Counted from the first letter of the stretch, positions 12,601 through 23,410 are shown. The stretch: DNA of 52,615 nt from Branchiostoma floridae (GCF_000003815.2 NC_049979.1:22410399-22463013), one strand, 5' to 3'. Program-made: numbers and translations. Notes: generated from the sequence alone by a model not told the origin.

Positions 12601-15600
12601 TTGAAAAGAAATAGACTGTTCCACTGTCTCACATGTAAATTGCTCTATTTTGTATTTTCCTGCCACAGGTTGCTCTGGCGGAGATCAACAGGCGGCAGTG
12701 TCTGGTGGACCAGGAGACGCAGGAAGAGGTGGGGAAGATCGAGATGCAGCGCCGCAAGCTGGAGCTGGAGTTATCTGCCAGTGGATCTGATGGGCAAGGT
12801 GGGGTTTACTGTAAATCGGTTTGTTTTCAATGGGAGTCATTTTGTGGTACAGGGCGGAAAAGTTCTTTGCATAAGTTTGCAGTTTAAACAATTTTGTAGT
12901 ACAGATTCTGAAGTAATAAGCAATATTTGTGGTGTTATAAAATTAGTGGATAGGTAATGACTGCAAAAAACACACCACTGATCAAATGACGATTTGCAGT
13001 ACTTTTGTACAATTCGAAAAGTCACCAGCAATAACTCTTTCAGGAATATGCTCCAAACAAAATTTACCAGCTCAATCTAGGCTGATGCTGTTGTTTTCCT
13101 TTATAGTTCTGTCAAAGAAAATCCGCTCTGGGAAAATATGACGTGTACATATACATGTAAATACTCTTTCAACCAATTTCCTCCAGCCTTCTCTGTTTTC
13201 TGCTATCCCGAGGGTCTAACTTAGGGCAGATCCCTGTCCATTCTTTACCTACCTATCTACCTACCTACTTAGACCCTTGACCTCCAGGTCTTTGAGGGGA
13301 CAAGGTAGCCATGAAGATAGAGAGCTGTCCCCAGGCTCGCCTTTCCCTTACCAGGGTTATCCTCTCCTGTAGGCTGAGGGACGTCCAGTCAGTGATGTTG
13401 TCCTGCCAAGCTTTCTGTTGTTGTNNNNNNNNNNNNNNNNNNNNNNNNNNNNNNNNNNNNNNNNNNNNNNNNNNNNNNNNNNNNNNNNNNNNNNNNNNNN
13501 NNNNNNNNNNNNNNNNNNNNNNNNGACAGCACATGGCTGAGAAACAACAGCTGGAGGAGAGGGTCAAGGTGATGCTCATACTTATATATGTAGAAAGGAT
13601 TAAGGATTTAGACTCAAGTTTCCAGATTGAAAACTTTGTCCACAGTGCACTTGTGCAAAACAACCCAGTGTTTAAGTTTGCTCCACTAGCAAAGCGTATG
13701 TTCCCCCATGAGTATTTTTGTGCATTGATAAGGAAAGTTATAACTTAAACATAACCAGACTACAAATTCAAGTGCCACAATGTATGTCACTTTCAGACAA
13801 CCTAAGTTAGCCACCCTTGTAACTTGAACATGAGGTGTGCCACCGTACAAGATTTGCATGGACAAACAGGTAAAAATGGTAATTTGAAAAGACTAAACTT
13901 TGAGGGAACTATAAAACTACATGTGTGTATGATGTTGGATTCCTCTATACTTTGCATTTTATGTCAAATTGATGCTTACATGTAAATTATAAACATATAA
14001 GAACTATGACTGAAAATAACAAAGATACTGCAATCTATTCCTTACTTGTGTTCACTGCTACTGCATTTGCTGACTTCAAAGCAGATTATTATACAGAGAA
14101 TTCTACCTTGCCCAACTGTACTTTGAAGATAAGTAAGTCATGATTTTTTTTGACAGGAACTCCAAGTCATAGAGGAACAGTACAAGATGGCCAAGCAAGA
14201 ACTCCTGGAGAAACAGCGCAAGTTTGAGGAGGAAAGACAGCTGGAACTTCAGAGAATCGAGATGGAAAAGGTCAACCTAAAGGAGCTGGAGGACCAAGAG
14301 AAGTATGCGGAAGCTGTGAGAAACCCGTGAGAACTGTCCCCTTCTAACTCTATATAGGACACTTTATAGTTTGAATCACAGTGACTCATTTTCATGCTTG
14401 CTTTGTGTTAATCTACCTCTGCTCATGTGCTGAATGCCTTTGGAAGTATTCCTATAGATGATGAGAGAGTGCAAAATGGTGTATATACATGCAAATTGTA
14501 TGGAATTTGTGTGATCCACTACCAAGAAACATGCCAAGTTTACAGAATTCATGCGATGAGCTACTAAGAAATATACAACTTTAAATGAATTCACACATGT
14601 TTTTCAGGGTACACATCCATACTATTTGTAAAAGTCATATGATGTCCATAAAATTTGTATGTTTCTTAGTTGTGGATTGAAGGAATGCCATTAAATTTGA
14701 ATGCTTTTTAGTAGTGGATCTTATGTATTATGTAAAATTTGATCCTGAATATTTAGGCACACCTGATAGATGCTCACAATGTAGATATGCAAACTTTAAA
14801 GTTTAAACTGCTACATGTATTTGGATGGTTGGTTTGAGTTCTACTGACTGTTCCCCCCAGACTGGAGTCTCTTGTGGAGGAGGAGGTGGAGCGGCGGGTG
14901 CAGGAGGTCAAGCTGGAGCAGGAGCGCCGCCTAGCGGAGAGGGATGAGAAGCACAAGCTGGAGCTGCAGCAGCAGAGGAGGGAGATGGAGAGGGAGATGA
15001 GGAAGATGAAGATGAAGTACCAGGCCAGGTAGGACTCCTCACAGGGACTCTTCTCATAGTTGTGGTAGAAATGAAGTACCAGGCCAGGTAGGACCCCTTA
15101 CGGGGACTCCTCTCATATAGCCATAGTAAATCTCCATAGACATACATGTGCTGTGTATCCTTACAGCTATGTGGTATTACAAAAGTTCAAATTCAATGTT
15201 GGGTAGCTTTTTTTACTATACATATTTGACACATCAATGAGTGAACCTTATCCATAGGACATCCACACTGTAAAAAACAACTTCTCTTTTTGTCGAGTTA
15301 TTGTCTGTCAGTGTCTTGTTGGAAGAACCAAGGGACGTGTTTCAGCACCAAGGACAGTGACAGGAAATGCCAACTGAAGACATATTCAGAAGATAACGGT
15401 TCAATTACATCCTTCCTGTAGTACATGTACTGTCTTACATAGAGAATACAACACATTGTAGTACTCCATATCACCCCAGGTACCTGGCAAATCAGGAACT
15501 AACTTGGATAATCAGGTTATACATCCGCTGCATTCCATGAAAGGACTGTCAAACATGTAGCATATGATTGTAACTGATAAAGAGAGCAATATTAAAAGAT

Positions 15601-18600
15601 ATCAAGTAGGCAACTGAAGAGACCCAGTGACCTAATTTGAAAGATTGATGAGAGAATGCTGTAATACTGTAGAGATACAATTGTATATGGCAGGAATTTG
15701 ATACCTGCATCAGTCGTAAAGGTTATTACTTGGTGTAGGTACTGTAAATGCAGAAATGTTCGCGGTGGATTAATGTTCGCGGTTTTCGCGGTGACCACTT
15801 CACCGCGAATTTAAAACCACCGTGAATATTATTCTATCATGATATTAGATTGCAGTCTATGGTGTTACCGCGAACTTAAATCCACCGCGAAAAGTCCTTT
15901 TTCCCGCTACCGCGAAATTAAATCCCCGCGAACTTAAATACATTTACAGTATTTGGTTGTGGAACTCTAGTTTTTCTCATGTTACAGGTCCTTGCCAACC
16001 TTGGCCACAGGGGAAGGGAGGTCACCCTCTCTTGACAGACAGGCCACTGTACAGGTAGGGCTTATACATCTATCCAGCGTTTCAGAAAATGTTTGTTGAT
16101 TTGACTCTTCACCCAGTAATTCATCTATTGTAGCCCATACCATTTCAATCTAATACATGTTGTCCTTGTTTTGTGTTTTTTTTTATTTACAATCTAGTTT
16201 TGTGATTTGTTTCCATAGCATCGCTTCATCTCCATCTCATTTTTTAAACCTGTAGAAAAGATTACTTTAACTCTATTCTTGTAACTTACCAGTCATTTGA
16301 CGTAAAACACATGTACTAGTTATGTTTAAAGTTGAATTTTTCTTTCTTCAATTCTGCAGTTTCCATTGTTGCATGCTCTAACATTCTAATGCCCGCATGG
16401 TTGTTTCCTTAGAGCCCAACCGACTTCAGCTTGAATAACAACCGTAGACACAAAACCCTGAAACTCAAGTATGATGTGAGTCCCTCTCCTTCAGATAACT
16501 CAGTGGACAGGTAGTTCTGTCCTCTCCTTTATTATTCACAGCTGCTGCAGCAATACAGATGGTGGTGGGTGGAGGTAGCTTTTAGAGAAAAGAGTATTCC
16601 AATGGATTAAATATACAATCATGCGTATCATTGGCTTCCAATGGATTAGATATATCGATAGATTACCCAACTCCTATATATACAGCTGATACAAGATACA
16701 GGCTTGATAGCGTATGCTTTATTTTGACATACATAGTGAAAAAGTTGTGTTGTTTCTCTTGCATCTGACTCAAGTAATGTAACTGCAGATATTGATTGCA
16801 ATCATAGACATACTAGTTGCATTGGACTAGAGTTTGCATTCTTTAGCAATAAGAGAAGGAAATGTTGTTTGCGCAAATATTCTTAGTACATTCATTGAGA
16901 CGACATCTGTAGATTTTGTGAACTTTCACAGACATGATACATCACATCCCAATTTTGCTCCTATATACTAACTATTCCCACTTACTAACAACAACTGAGC
17001 TTAATAGTTCAGAACTAACTTTGTACAATGCATTCCACAGGCCATTCTGAATAGACCAGTGGACCTGGATGTGACCAAGATTAAGGACCCCATCAAAATA
17101 AGCATTCCCCGCTTTGTCATGCGAGGGTATGGCAAGGAGGAGCACTTTGAGTTCGAGGTTAAGGTTCGTACCATTTAGCTTCAAGTAGAGCAGAGTCTGT
17201 TCTTGGTTCAAATCCCTGGCAGGCCCAAGTGTTTTAGTTCCTCAGTCCACTCAGTGAAAATTCCTACATGTAGCATCAGATAAAGATGTCAGCTCAGACA
17301 TGGGAAATAAAGCAGGGAGCTCCATGTTCGAGTAGAGGCACACATCTTTTCATTTATTGGTTTTGGCTGTTCAACATACACAGCCAGTGCTACCCAACTA
17401 CACTAGCCTGTGGCTACTACAAAGGGCTAGCCCAATACAAGACAATACAAATGTAATTTGACAACAGTCACAGTAAGTAACAATCATCTCCACACATCAT
17501 GATCATCACCATCAGTTCCATAGCTGAGCAGCCGTAGGGACAGTGTGATTTTGAACAAAGGATTTCTACCTCATCCTGATGTGAGTGGAGAAAGCCTAAC
17601 ATGCTGGTCTTAGGCAGCTTGTACTCTACAATACTGGAGTGTTACACGTAAAGACAGTGTGCAAGTTATGTAAAACAAACAAACAAAATAACAACAGCTT
17701 TGATTTATTAATTTCCTGATATAGAATGACTGTACAATGTATTAGATGCTGAATTTTAATGCCCATATGACATGTCCCCACCTCCAGACTGATGTGCTGG
17801 GGGAAGTCTGGACCATCTTCAGGAGATACAGCAAATTCAGGGAGCTTCACGAAATGATGAAGGGCAAATATCCTGAGGTGCGTAACCTTGTCTTTGGAAT
17901 TCTTCCTTGCTACTGTAAACTCATTACCTTTGCTAGGAATTCAGGTTGTGTTAGCAATGGAATGGAGGCTTGTGCAGTGGTTTAAGTTTACAGCTAAAAC
18001 AATTTTAAGTACAGTTACTGTAGTGATATGTTAGATGCAGCATGATGAATTTGCAAACATTTCAAAATTTGCAGTATGTGTTATACTACAGATGGTGTTT
18101 TCACTAACCTGTTGACAGACATTGATTGAAAGAATGCCATTGTTCAATCTAAGCAGTAATAGTTGAAGAAGAGTCCCAATTGTGACATGTGACACGGTGT
18201 GGTGTTCACATTATAACCTCCNNNNNNNNNNNNNNNNNNNNNNNNNNNNNNNNNNNNNNNNNNNNNNNNNNNNNNNNNNNNNNNNNNNNNNNNNNNNNNN
18301 NNNNNNNNNNNNNNNNNNNNNGAATTCCCTCCAAAGAAACTTTTTGGCAACAAATCTCAGAAACTGGCAGAAGAGAGAAGGGTGCAGTTAGAGGTAAGTA
18401 AACACATGACATTGTGCCTTGTGCCTTGCTGCACGTAGGGCAGAAGGTTTCCTGGCTGTTTCTGTAGTAGAGTATACTTCTACAGGTAGGGGTTGCTAGC
18501 CCTTCCCCTTTTAACATGCTCATGGCACCTCCTCGAGTACATGTACATCCCTTCTAAGAGACAATGCTACTCACACTGAGACTCTTGACCCCTGGACTCA

Positions 18601-18912
18601 ATCCGGGGTCCCTAGTTAACAGCTTATTGGAACCAGGAGCAGTTGGGCCACATTTACATATCTGCTTAACCACATTACCAACACTTTCAAATTTTGTACC
18701 AAAAGACTACCACAGCAGGTTGAGGGTTCAAATGTATCTACTGTTGTTTCCCCCAGGCCTACCTGAACAACTTCATCGCTGTGTGCCTCAGGAACAAAGC
18801 CAGCCCGCTCTACCCACGCAAGGACAAGCCGTTCTCCAAGCGCACTCTCTGCGACTTCGCACCATTCTTTAGAAAGGGCATCTTCGAGTCCTCTGTGTAT
18901 CAAGTGGTATAG
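683..18912 (+). CDS. KIF16B: KIF16B-like kinesin (SNX23), C-terminal part, 24 exons
   Basis: Plus-end kinesin-3 motor that moves early endosomes by binding PI3P through a C-terminal PX domain. The motor exons lie left of the window. Exons read from splice sites and phase: 683-742, 2329-2448, 3375-3426, 3923-4060, 4565-4647, 5067-5176, 5825-5878, 8583-8685, 9250-9402, 9924-10073, 10453-10574, 11062-11191, 11395-11489, 11611-12214, 12669-12798, (gap)13525-13568, 14157-14326, 14861-15028, 15988-16054, 16413-16475, 17041-17163, 17788-17877, (gap)18322-18393, 18757-18912 (TAG stop). All junctions keep frame, about 1,019 codons. Order is neck helix, FHA, coiled coil, PX, as in vertebrate KIF16B. 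Near-identity to that family is seen at LALRKEG.GVVLDSELPHL, GAVILLGRTNMFRFNHP and EFPPKKLFGNK. Two exons abut assembly gaps, so a few codons are missing. STARD9 shares the motor and FHA but not the PX end. Confidence 0.92.
2329..4647 (+). other. FHA domain exons of the kinesin gene
   Basis: Four exons (2329-2448, 3375-3426, 3923-4060, 4565-4647) code for the forkhead-associated domain typical of kinesin-3 motors. Visible landmarks are the opening strand DDDLLSTGITLYRLKEG, the loop TLIGRED (GR), SNHC followed by the ENSNGKVTLLP strands, and the closing GAVILLGRTNMFRFNHP. In this family the FHA domain packs against the neck and regulates motor dimerisation and activity. Introns between these exons are 0.5-0.9 kb and show only AT-rich sequence. 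Confidence 0.85.
4984..5016. repeat. Short perfect hairpin, AAGGAGCTTTTA family
   Basis: Two 15-bp arms (aaggagcttttatat and its exact complement) flank a 3-base loop in a kinesin intron, close to the acceptor of exon 5067-5176. It shares its 12-bp arm core with 22098-22132. Confidence 0.85.
8947..9131. repeat. Tandem duplication, about 92-bp unit, two copies
   Basis: Two head-to-tail copies lie in the intron before exon 9250-9402. Both run from gtagaaatgcatttatta through aaaacataaaattgcaaat to agccactctttc.ttggtca. The copies differ at a handful of sites and small indels, so the duplication is not very recent. Confidence 0.8.
9471..9657. mobile_element. TACTGTAAATG-ended palindromic MITE, CpG-decayed copy
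   Basis: The element begins tactgtgaatccatttaagt and ends ctacatttacagta, so the termini are inverted repeats. It carries several spaced copies of a ttcgcggt-like motif. Many motif CpGs are converted to CA or TG (accacaaacatt, aaccacagcaaaa), as expected after methylation-driven decay. A less decayed copy lies in opposite orientation at 15740-15951. No coding capacity. Confidence 0.8.
12216..12668. repeat. Intron with fragment of a dispersed repeat
   Basis: The stretch near 12345-12405 (gagacatccctt, tttgaggagagccaca, ttaaagaatccaccaca) matches the reverse complement of 22170-22250. It is therefore a fragment of a repeat that is longer around 22060-22385. Nothing else is recognisable in this intron. 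Confidence 0.6.
12807..13424. repeat. Intron with simple repeat and second dispersed-repeat fragment
   Basis: A CTAC-type tetranucleotide run lies near 13244-13273. The following 13275-13325 (ttgacctccaggtc, ggacaaggtag, agagagctg) matches the reverse complement of 22310-22380, the other end of the same dispersed repeat seen in the previous intron. The stretch ends at an assembly gap. A possible degraded MITE starts near 12806 (tactgtaaatcgg). Confidence 0.6.
13425..13524. other. Assembly gap, 100 N
   Basis: Exactly 100 N, a conventional placeholder length, so the true size is unknown. It interrupts the kinesin coiled coil just before the exon remnant 13525-13568, and at least the 5' part of that exon is missing. 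Confidence 0.98.
13569..14860. other. Kinesin introns around exon 14157-14326
   Basis: The introns 13569-14156 and 14327-14860 contain no recognisable gene. The second holds loosely repeated phrases (gtgatccactaccaagaaac / gcgatgagctactaagaaat and similar between 14510 and 14720), which suggests a decayed tandem repeat. Confidence 0.45.
15012..15118. repeat. Tandem duplication of an exon end and its splice donor
   Basis: The last coding bases and donor of exon 14861-15028 (atgaagtaccaggccag|gtagga) plus about 25 intronic bases recur 59 bp downstream at 15071-15118 with few changes. Use of the second donor would read through an immediate in-frame TAG, so only the first donor keeps the frame. 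Confidence 0.85.
15740..15951. mobile_element. TACTGTAAATG-ended palindromic MITE, CpG-rich copy
   Basis: The 212-bp element starts tactgtaaatgcagaaatgt and ends acatttacagta. Inside are about eight copies of ttcgcggt or its complement accgcgaa in both orientations, so the element can fold on itself. It is the reverse-orientation relative of 9471-9657, with CpGs largely intact and so probably younger. The rest of the intron 15029-15987 shows nothing recognisable beyond the donor duplication. Confidence 0.85.
16055..18221. other. Introns between the PX-region exons
   Basis: The introns 16055-16412, 16476-17040, 17164-17787 and 17878-18221 hold no recognisable gene or long repeat. Just past the donor of exon 16413-16475 the frame stays open to a second GT at about 16512. 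Using it would put a TGA early in the next exon, so the first donor (gtgagt) is preferred. Confidence 0.5.
17041..18912 (+). other. PX domain and C-terminus of the kinesin
   Basis: Four exons (17041-17163, 17788-17877, 18322-18393, 18757-18912) code for a phox-homology domain. DPIKISIPRFVMRG opens the first strand. WTIFRRYSKFRELH holds the RRYSKF motif whose Arg and Tyr contact PI3P. FPPKKLFGNK is the proline-rich PPK loop. The last exon gives the C-terminal helices and ends ...SSVYQVV then TAG. It matches the KIF16B type in having the PX at the very C-terminus. A few residues before EFPPKK fall in the gap 18222-18321. Confidence 0.9.
18222..18321. other. Assembly gap, 100 N
   Basis: Exactly 100 N. 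The sequence after it is in the PX-domain frame at once (EFPPKK), so the gap swallows the acceptor and the first codons of that exon. Confidence 0.98.
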
Positions 18913-21139
18913 GGAGGACAGTATTTCCAATTCCAGCTTCAGACTTAGAGGTTTGATGGTAATGATTGCAATCCATTTTACTGAAGCAATGGGAACTCAA
19001 AGCATGAACTGTTAAATCTCAGAGGTTCTCACTTTTGTATATTGCCTTCTTTTTAAGTGCGTTCAAGCAGAAATGTCATGAAGAGTGAATGTGCAGTACA
19101 TAGTTTGTATAGCACAANNNNNNNNNNNNNNNNNNNNNNNNNNNNNNNNNNNNNNNNNNNNNNNNNNNNNNNNNNNNNNNNNNNNNNNNNNNNNNNNNNN
19201 NNNNNNNNNNNNNNNNNTGTACAGATGAAAGCCTATGTAAGCAGACTACATGTGCATAAAAGGAGCACAATCTCTGTATGCTCTGCGTTGACATCACTGT
19301 AAAGATGTATTTTCTATGGTCTGTATTATGTGAATAGCAGTGAGCACAATCTTCATTCAGATGACAGAGGAGTAAGACTGTATAGACATGTAAAGTACAT
19401 ACTGCTTGGGATTTGAACATGGTAACCATGGAGCATGCTTTCTCTTTGCTTCTAATAGGTGCTTACATGTACAGTCATAAAGCTCCAGTCACACAGTCGA
19501 TGAGTTTCCACTGTAATTGTTGGTGGCCAGAAGGGGACTGATCTTTACAAATTGCATGGTGATTGAGAAAACACTAGGTGTATTACTGCCAGTTAGGGCA
19601 AACAACTCATAAGCTCCATTTTCGTGCTATGTGACAGGGCATTACGACGGGCCATTCAACAAAGCAACATTGAGCCTAGAATACAGCATTCCAGTTAGTT
19701 CAACTTGACTTGCATCAGTAAGATTAAGATTGTTAAGCTTACTTTCATATAGGAAAATATGCACAACACTTCAAAGTGCCTTGGACTACAGCAATACAGG
19801 GATATGTTACCTTTATGCATTTTCAGGATTATCAGGATTCTACTGAATGATGTAAAGATTTCAGCTTAACACATTCAAGAAGAGAGGAAAGAACCAGACT
19901 TTTACTGGACACCTCCCACTGACTAAGTCCACACTACATGTATATGACAAGATTGTACAAATGTAATGTATGTATGGATGTAAATAATAAGTTTAATTTG
20001 ATTGGCATACATCCGGAAACAGGATGTAGACCAATTATTTATTGAGAGGAACTATCTACAAAGTATCATATGGGGTATTTTGTATTCATGTATGTGTTAA
20101 AACAAGCCATTGCTAGCTTCAGTGTTACTGGTAAGTAGTGGTTACACAAATTATGTGCATGAAGAAAAAAGTCTTCCAGATTTGTAGTCGCTAATGGCTG
20201 TTCTAGGAATCAGCAACAAAAACATTTTGAAACAGGTAACAACATGGGAGCGTTAGAGTAGGGGCGTGGTTGGGCACTACCTAAACCATGCAACTTACAA
20301 GTATTCAAAATAAAAGTAGTGACAGGACAAAGTTCTTTTTGCAAAGTAAAGAAATGTTGGTTATTCTTCTAAGCCCTTTATAGTGCTTGTACAACTGATG
20401 TTAAACCATGTACAGTGACCTATGAATTGCATAGCATGCACTAGTATAGCTGAGATATCAGAATGCAGCAAAACAATCATGAAAATTTGTAAAGATATAA
20501 ATTATTTGGATACATTTTTTAAAAACTGTTGCAATATTGCACTTAATGTAAATTCTCTGCATGCTGTGTTTTCTTTTGCTTTTTGTTTATCATCTGTGTG
20601 ATGATGCTACATTTTGTATGTCAACACTGAGTTGGCCCTTTTGCTTGCCATACCATAAGGTTTTCATATGGGTTACATGTAAAAGTGCAAAAAATATATA
20701 TTGTTAAAATGCTATGGTGCTGTTAACATTACAAATCAAGGATAAGATTTGCATTTATTGATGTATGGTGTCCGTGAGTGGACCACAATATATTTAGGAA
20801 TATAATTTATGCATTTGATGATATTGAATTGTTGATCATGACAATCTATAAATTTTACATCTACAAAAATGTTGCAATTCAGCATGAACGTTAAACTACC
20901 CCCTGGCACATGCTGTTAAGTTGTGGTTTTTGTATTGTTACACTATTAGTTGGTTTCAGGCTTGAGAATGAATTTCATATGCTGTATATGATAGCACATC
21001 AGCAGTACATAATGAGGATACATGAGACAGCCTGGCTGGTAGATTGTTGTAATCAGTGACATGGTCAACACAAATACTACTGAACACTGTTGAACCCTTG
21101 ACCAGCATGGAACCTCAGTTGAAATGTGTTATCTGGCAT
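18913..21139. other. Kinesin 3'UTR and intergenic sequence
   Basis: AT-rich sequence without a credible ORF. A candidate polyadenylation hexamer aataaa lies near 20309, but several weaker variants are present and the 3' end cannot be placed from sequence alone. Apart from the N gap, nothing else is recognisable. Confidence 0.45.
19118..19217. other. Assembly gap, 100 N
   Basis: Exactly 100 N, about 200 bp downstream of the kinesin stop codon, in probable 3'UTR. Confidence 0.98.
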
Positions 21140-21359
21140 GTAACACTAGTGCACCTTTTCCGCTGGGTAACGAAAATCCGTTGAATTTGAAAATAGGGTA
21201 TTTATGGATATCAAGTCAACAGACGGTACTTTAAAACTGCAAACTTGTGAAAATACTGCAGTTTGAAACCACCGCCCGTCGACTTGATATTTGGTGAAAT
21301 AAACTGTTTTTCAACCACGAATATAGCGTACCCCACGGGAATAGGTGAACTAGCATTAC
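21140..21359. mobile_element. Hairpin MITE with gtaacNctagt termini
   Basis: The left half from gtaacactagtgcacct pairs with the right half ending aggtgaactagcattac. The two arms match imperfectly for roughly 100 bp each and meet at a short loop near 21243-21257. The inner arms read gatatcaagtcaacagacgg and its near-complement ccgcccgtcgacttgatatt. The ORFs predicted across it are by-products of the palindrome. Confidence 0.8.
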
Positions 21360-21930
21360 AGGAGTTACTGTTATGTAGTGAAAACAGAATTCATCACAGT
21401 ATCTGTTTAATGTTTGGTCAATGTTGTCAGAAGTTTGTAGCATACAATCTGTTGTCTGACACAACTTTATTGAAACTATGGACAGGATATCTTTTTCATA
21501 CACAAACACGGCCTGAGATGGGCTGATAAAGACTTGTTCTGCTGATGTGTTGTCTGTCAATAAGACACCTGACTCAAGACCATGACATTTTTTTGTGATT
21601 TTATTACATTGATCTCAGTGTGACATGTTGATTTTTTCTTGCTGTGGTATGATTTGTTTCCCAATTATTGAGTACCATCACATAAGCTGAAAAGTGATAT
21701 TGTGTATGTACAAGGAGGTTTAAAAAGGATCCCAAAGCAATTACATGTACATGTCATGCATTATTTCTTTTGAAAAGACATAAGATTTCTGTTTGAAAGA
21801 CATGGCATTATATATGTATTAAAGAAAAAGGACATCTGCAATGTAACGCGGCCCAGTGTATTTTTTGTTATTGACCTTTATTGAGATTAACATGTAAGAC
21901 TAGAATTCACAAACTGCTAATACATTGTAT

Positions 21931-22028
21931 TGCAGTTTTAAACCACCGTCCGTCGACTAAATATCCCTAACAGCCCTGTTTGAAAATGGATATAGTTTAC
22001 CCCATGGATAAAGGTGAACTAGCGTTAC
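21931..22028. mobile_element. Half copy of the hairpin MITE
   Basis: From tgcagttttaaaccaccg to ggtgaactagcgttac this repeats the right arm of the element at 21140-21359 (about 98 bp). The left arm is absent, so it is a truncated or solo-arm copy. Confidence 0.75.
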
Positions 22029-22059
22029 CTCATTTTTTGGATTGACAATAATAGGTGAC

Positions 22060-22385
22060 TCGCCCCAAAAGATCTCTAGCCCAAAAACCTCACTGTAAGC
22101 AAGGAGCTTTTATCTGGTAAAAGCTCCTTGCTGTAAGGTTGGATCTTACACTGGGAAGAACCTAAATGTTTTTGATAAGTGTGGTGGGTTCTTTAATGTC
22201 CTTGAAATGTGGCTCCTCAAACGCCATTTCATGTCTCATCCAAGAGAACGTCCCTACAAACCAAACCAAAGCTATGTACTCATTTTTGGTAAGAGTGAAG
22301 TGAGGAGTCAGCTCTCTACATTCATGTCTACCTTGTCCCCCAAAATGACCTGGAGGTCAAGGAACCAGGTATGTAACGTACGTTA
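22060..22385. repeat. Dispersed repeat, reverse relative of kinesin-intron fragments
   Basis: The segments 22170-22250 and 22310-22380 match, in reverse complement and in consistent order, the fragments at 12345-12405 and 13275-13325. I infer one non-coding dispersed element. The ends are not defined. The stretch 22386-23123 holds no recognisable gene, though a 5' exon for the downstream transcript may lie in it. Confidence 0.55.
22098..22132. repeat. Short perfect hairpin, AAGGAGCTTTTA family
   Basis: Arms agcaaggagctttta and taaaagctccttgct flank a 5-base loop. The same arm core (aaggagctttta) makes the hairpin at 4984-5016. Confidence 0.85.
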
Positions 22386-23168
22386 GAAGTGAGGAAATTT
22401 TAAACATTAAACGTTAGGTCATTCCAAGAGCACAACCTCGGGCCATGTTAGGGGAAGTCTGGCACCTTTCTACACATCTATTGTCAACAAAGTTTTGGAG
22501 AAGATAATGGCTGCTGCATTATCCTGTTTGCCTTTATCTCGCTAGACGGCGCTGCTCAGCAGTGAAGCAAGGAACTGTCATTTTACGACATTATCGACGT
22601 TTTGCAGCAAATAGAGGCTTCTAGATAGAGGGCAGGTGGGTCTTCGCATTTTGGTCCAATTTTACTGTAAAATCCTGTTTTACGATTGATGCAAGCGTAA
22701 GAACGATACGCAAGCGTTGCTGAAATCTTACAGTACGTAAAAATTGATATGGTGCTGATATGGGATAACGCACAGAATATTAAAGGATAGGCTGCTTGGC
22801 TGTTTTGGGGAGGGGACCTGACCTGGTTTCTGCTTTTAGACAAAGGGATGTCCACAATGCAAGATAGTAATCCTAGAGGATGCATTTGCTTATAACCATC
22901 ACTGTATGTTCGTGTCAACCTAGACTGTGCAGAATATGAGCACAGGTTACAGTTGAAAAATTGTTATGGACCCATTTACCATAACTTAGATATTATTATT
23001 AACGTTAAACGACATGTAAGCAGTAACATTTAATGTTATGATCTTGACATAACAGTAATGTTACCATAACATTTAATATTGATGTTAATCAACATTGCTC
23101 TTCCAACCCTACTGTTGTTTCAGGGTCCTCACACCTCAAAACATCCGCCCGTGGCAAAGACTGACAAC

Positions 23169-23336
23169 ATGGCAGCCATCCCTGTCCCATGGTCCACCTC
23201 AGCTAAAGTATTCGCCATCAGCTTTGTAGTGGCGTTTGTTGCTTTCTTCATTCTGCATTATCAAGAAATGCGCCAAAAACTTGAGCAAGAAGCCTTTGAG
23301 AAGGCTGTGAAAGACTTTTCAGAGAATTGGCACTGA
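23169..23336 (+). CDS. 55-aa single-pass membrane microprotein
   Basis: The ATG is in strong context (aacATGGC), and an acceptor-like tgttgtttcag ends at 23123 just upstream. Residues 10-30 form one hydrophobic segment (TSAKVFAISFVVAFVAFFIL), followed by a charged amphipathic tail (EMRQKLEQEAFEKAVKDF) ending in TGA. This shape, a short N-terminus, one TM helix and a charged helical tail, is typical of small mitochondrial inner-membrane assembly factors. There is faint resemblance to the start of UQCC6/BRAWNIN (VP-ST--K-FA-S then a His) and to PET117, but neither assignment is secure. The stop lies 74 bp before the LANCL start, so the two ORFs probably share an exon. It could instead be an upstream ORF without a stable product. 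Confidence 0.55.
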   Translation: MAAIPVPWSTSAKVFAISFVVAFVAFFILHYQEMRQKLEQEAFEKAVKDFSENWH

Positions 23337-23410
23337 ATGCAAATTTCAAACATTAGAGTACGATTTAATATACAAGTATTCAAGCACAAAGAAACTGTAC
23401 ACAAGGTGCC

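Larger units (their letters stand above)
5825..15028 (+). other. Long coiled-coil region of the kinesin
   Basis: Twelve exons from 5825 to 15028 code for an almost uninterrupted Glu/Lys/Arg/Gln/Leu-rich helix with heptad leucines (for example LEREKMSAIAKKEEKLQKKK). The 604-bp exon 11611-12214 is the largest. This stalk dimerises the motor and separates it from the PX head. The exon at 13525-13568 starts right at an N gap, so at least part of an exon is lost between residues coded at 12798 and 13525. Antisense ORFs rich in Leu/Pro opposite these exons are shadows of the GAG-rich coding strand. Confidence 0.85.

Noticed and set aside
16476-16514. Alternative longer version of kinesin exon 16413-16475
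   Set aside because: The second donor changes phase and gives an early stop in the next exon.
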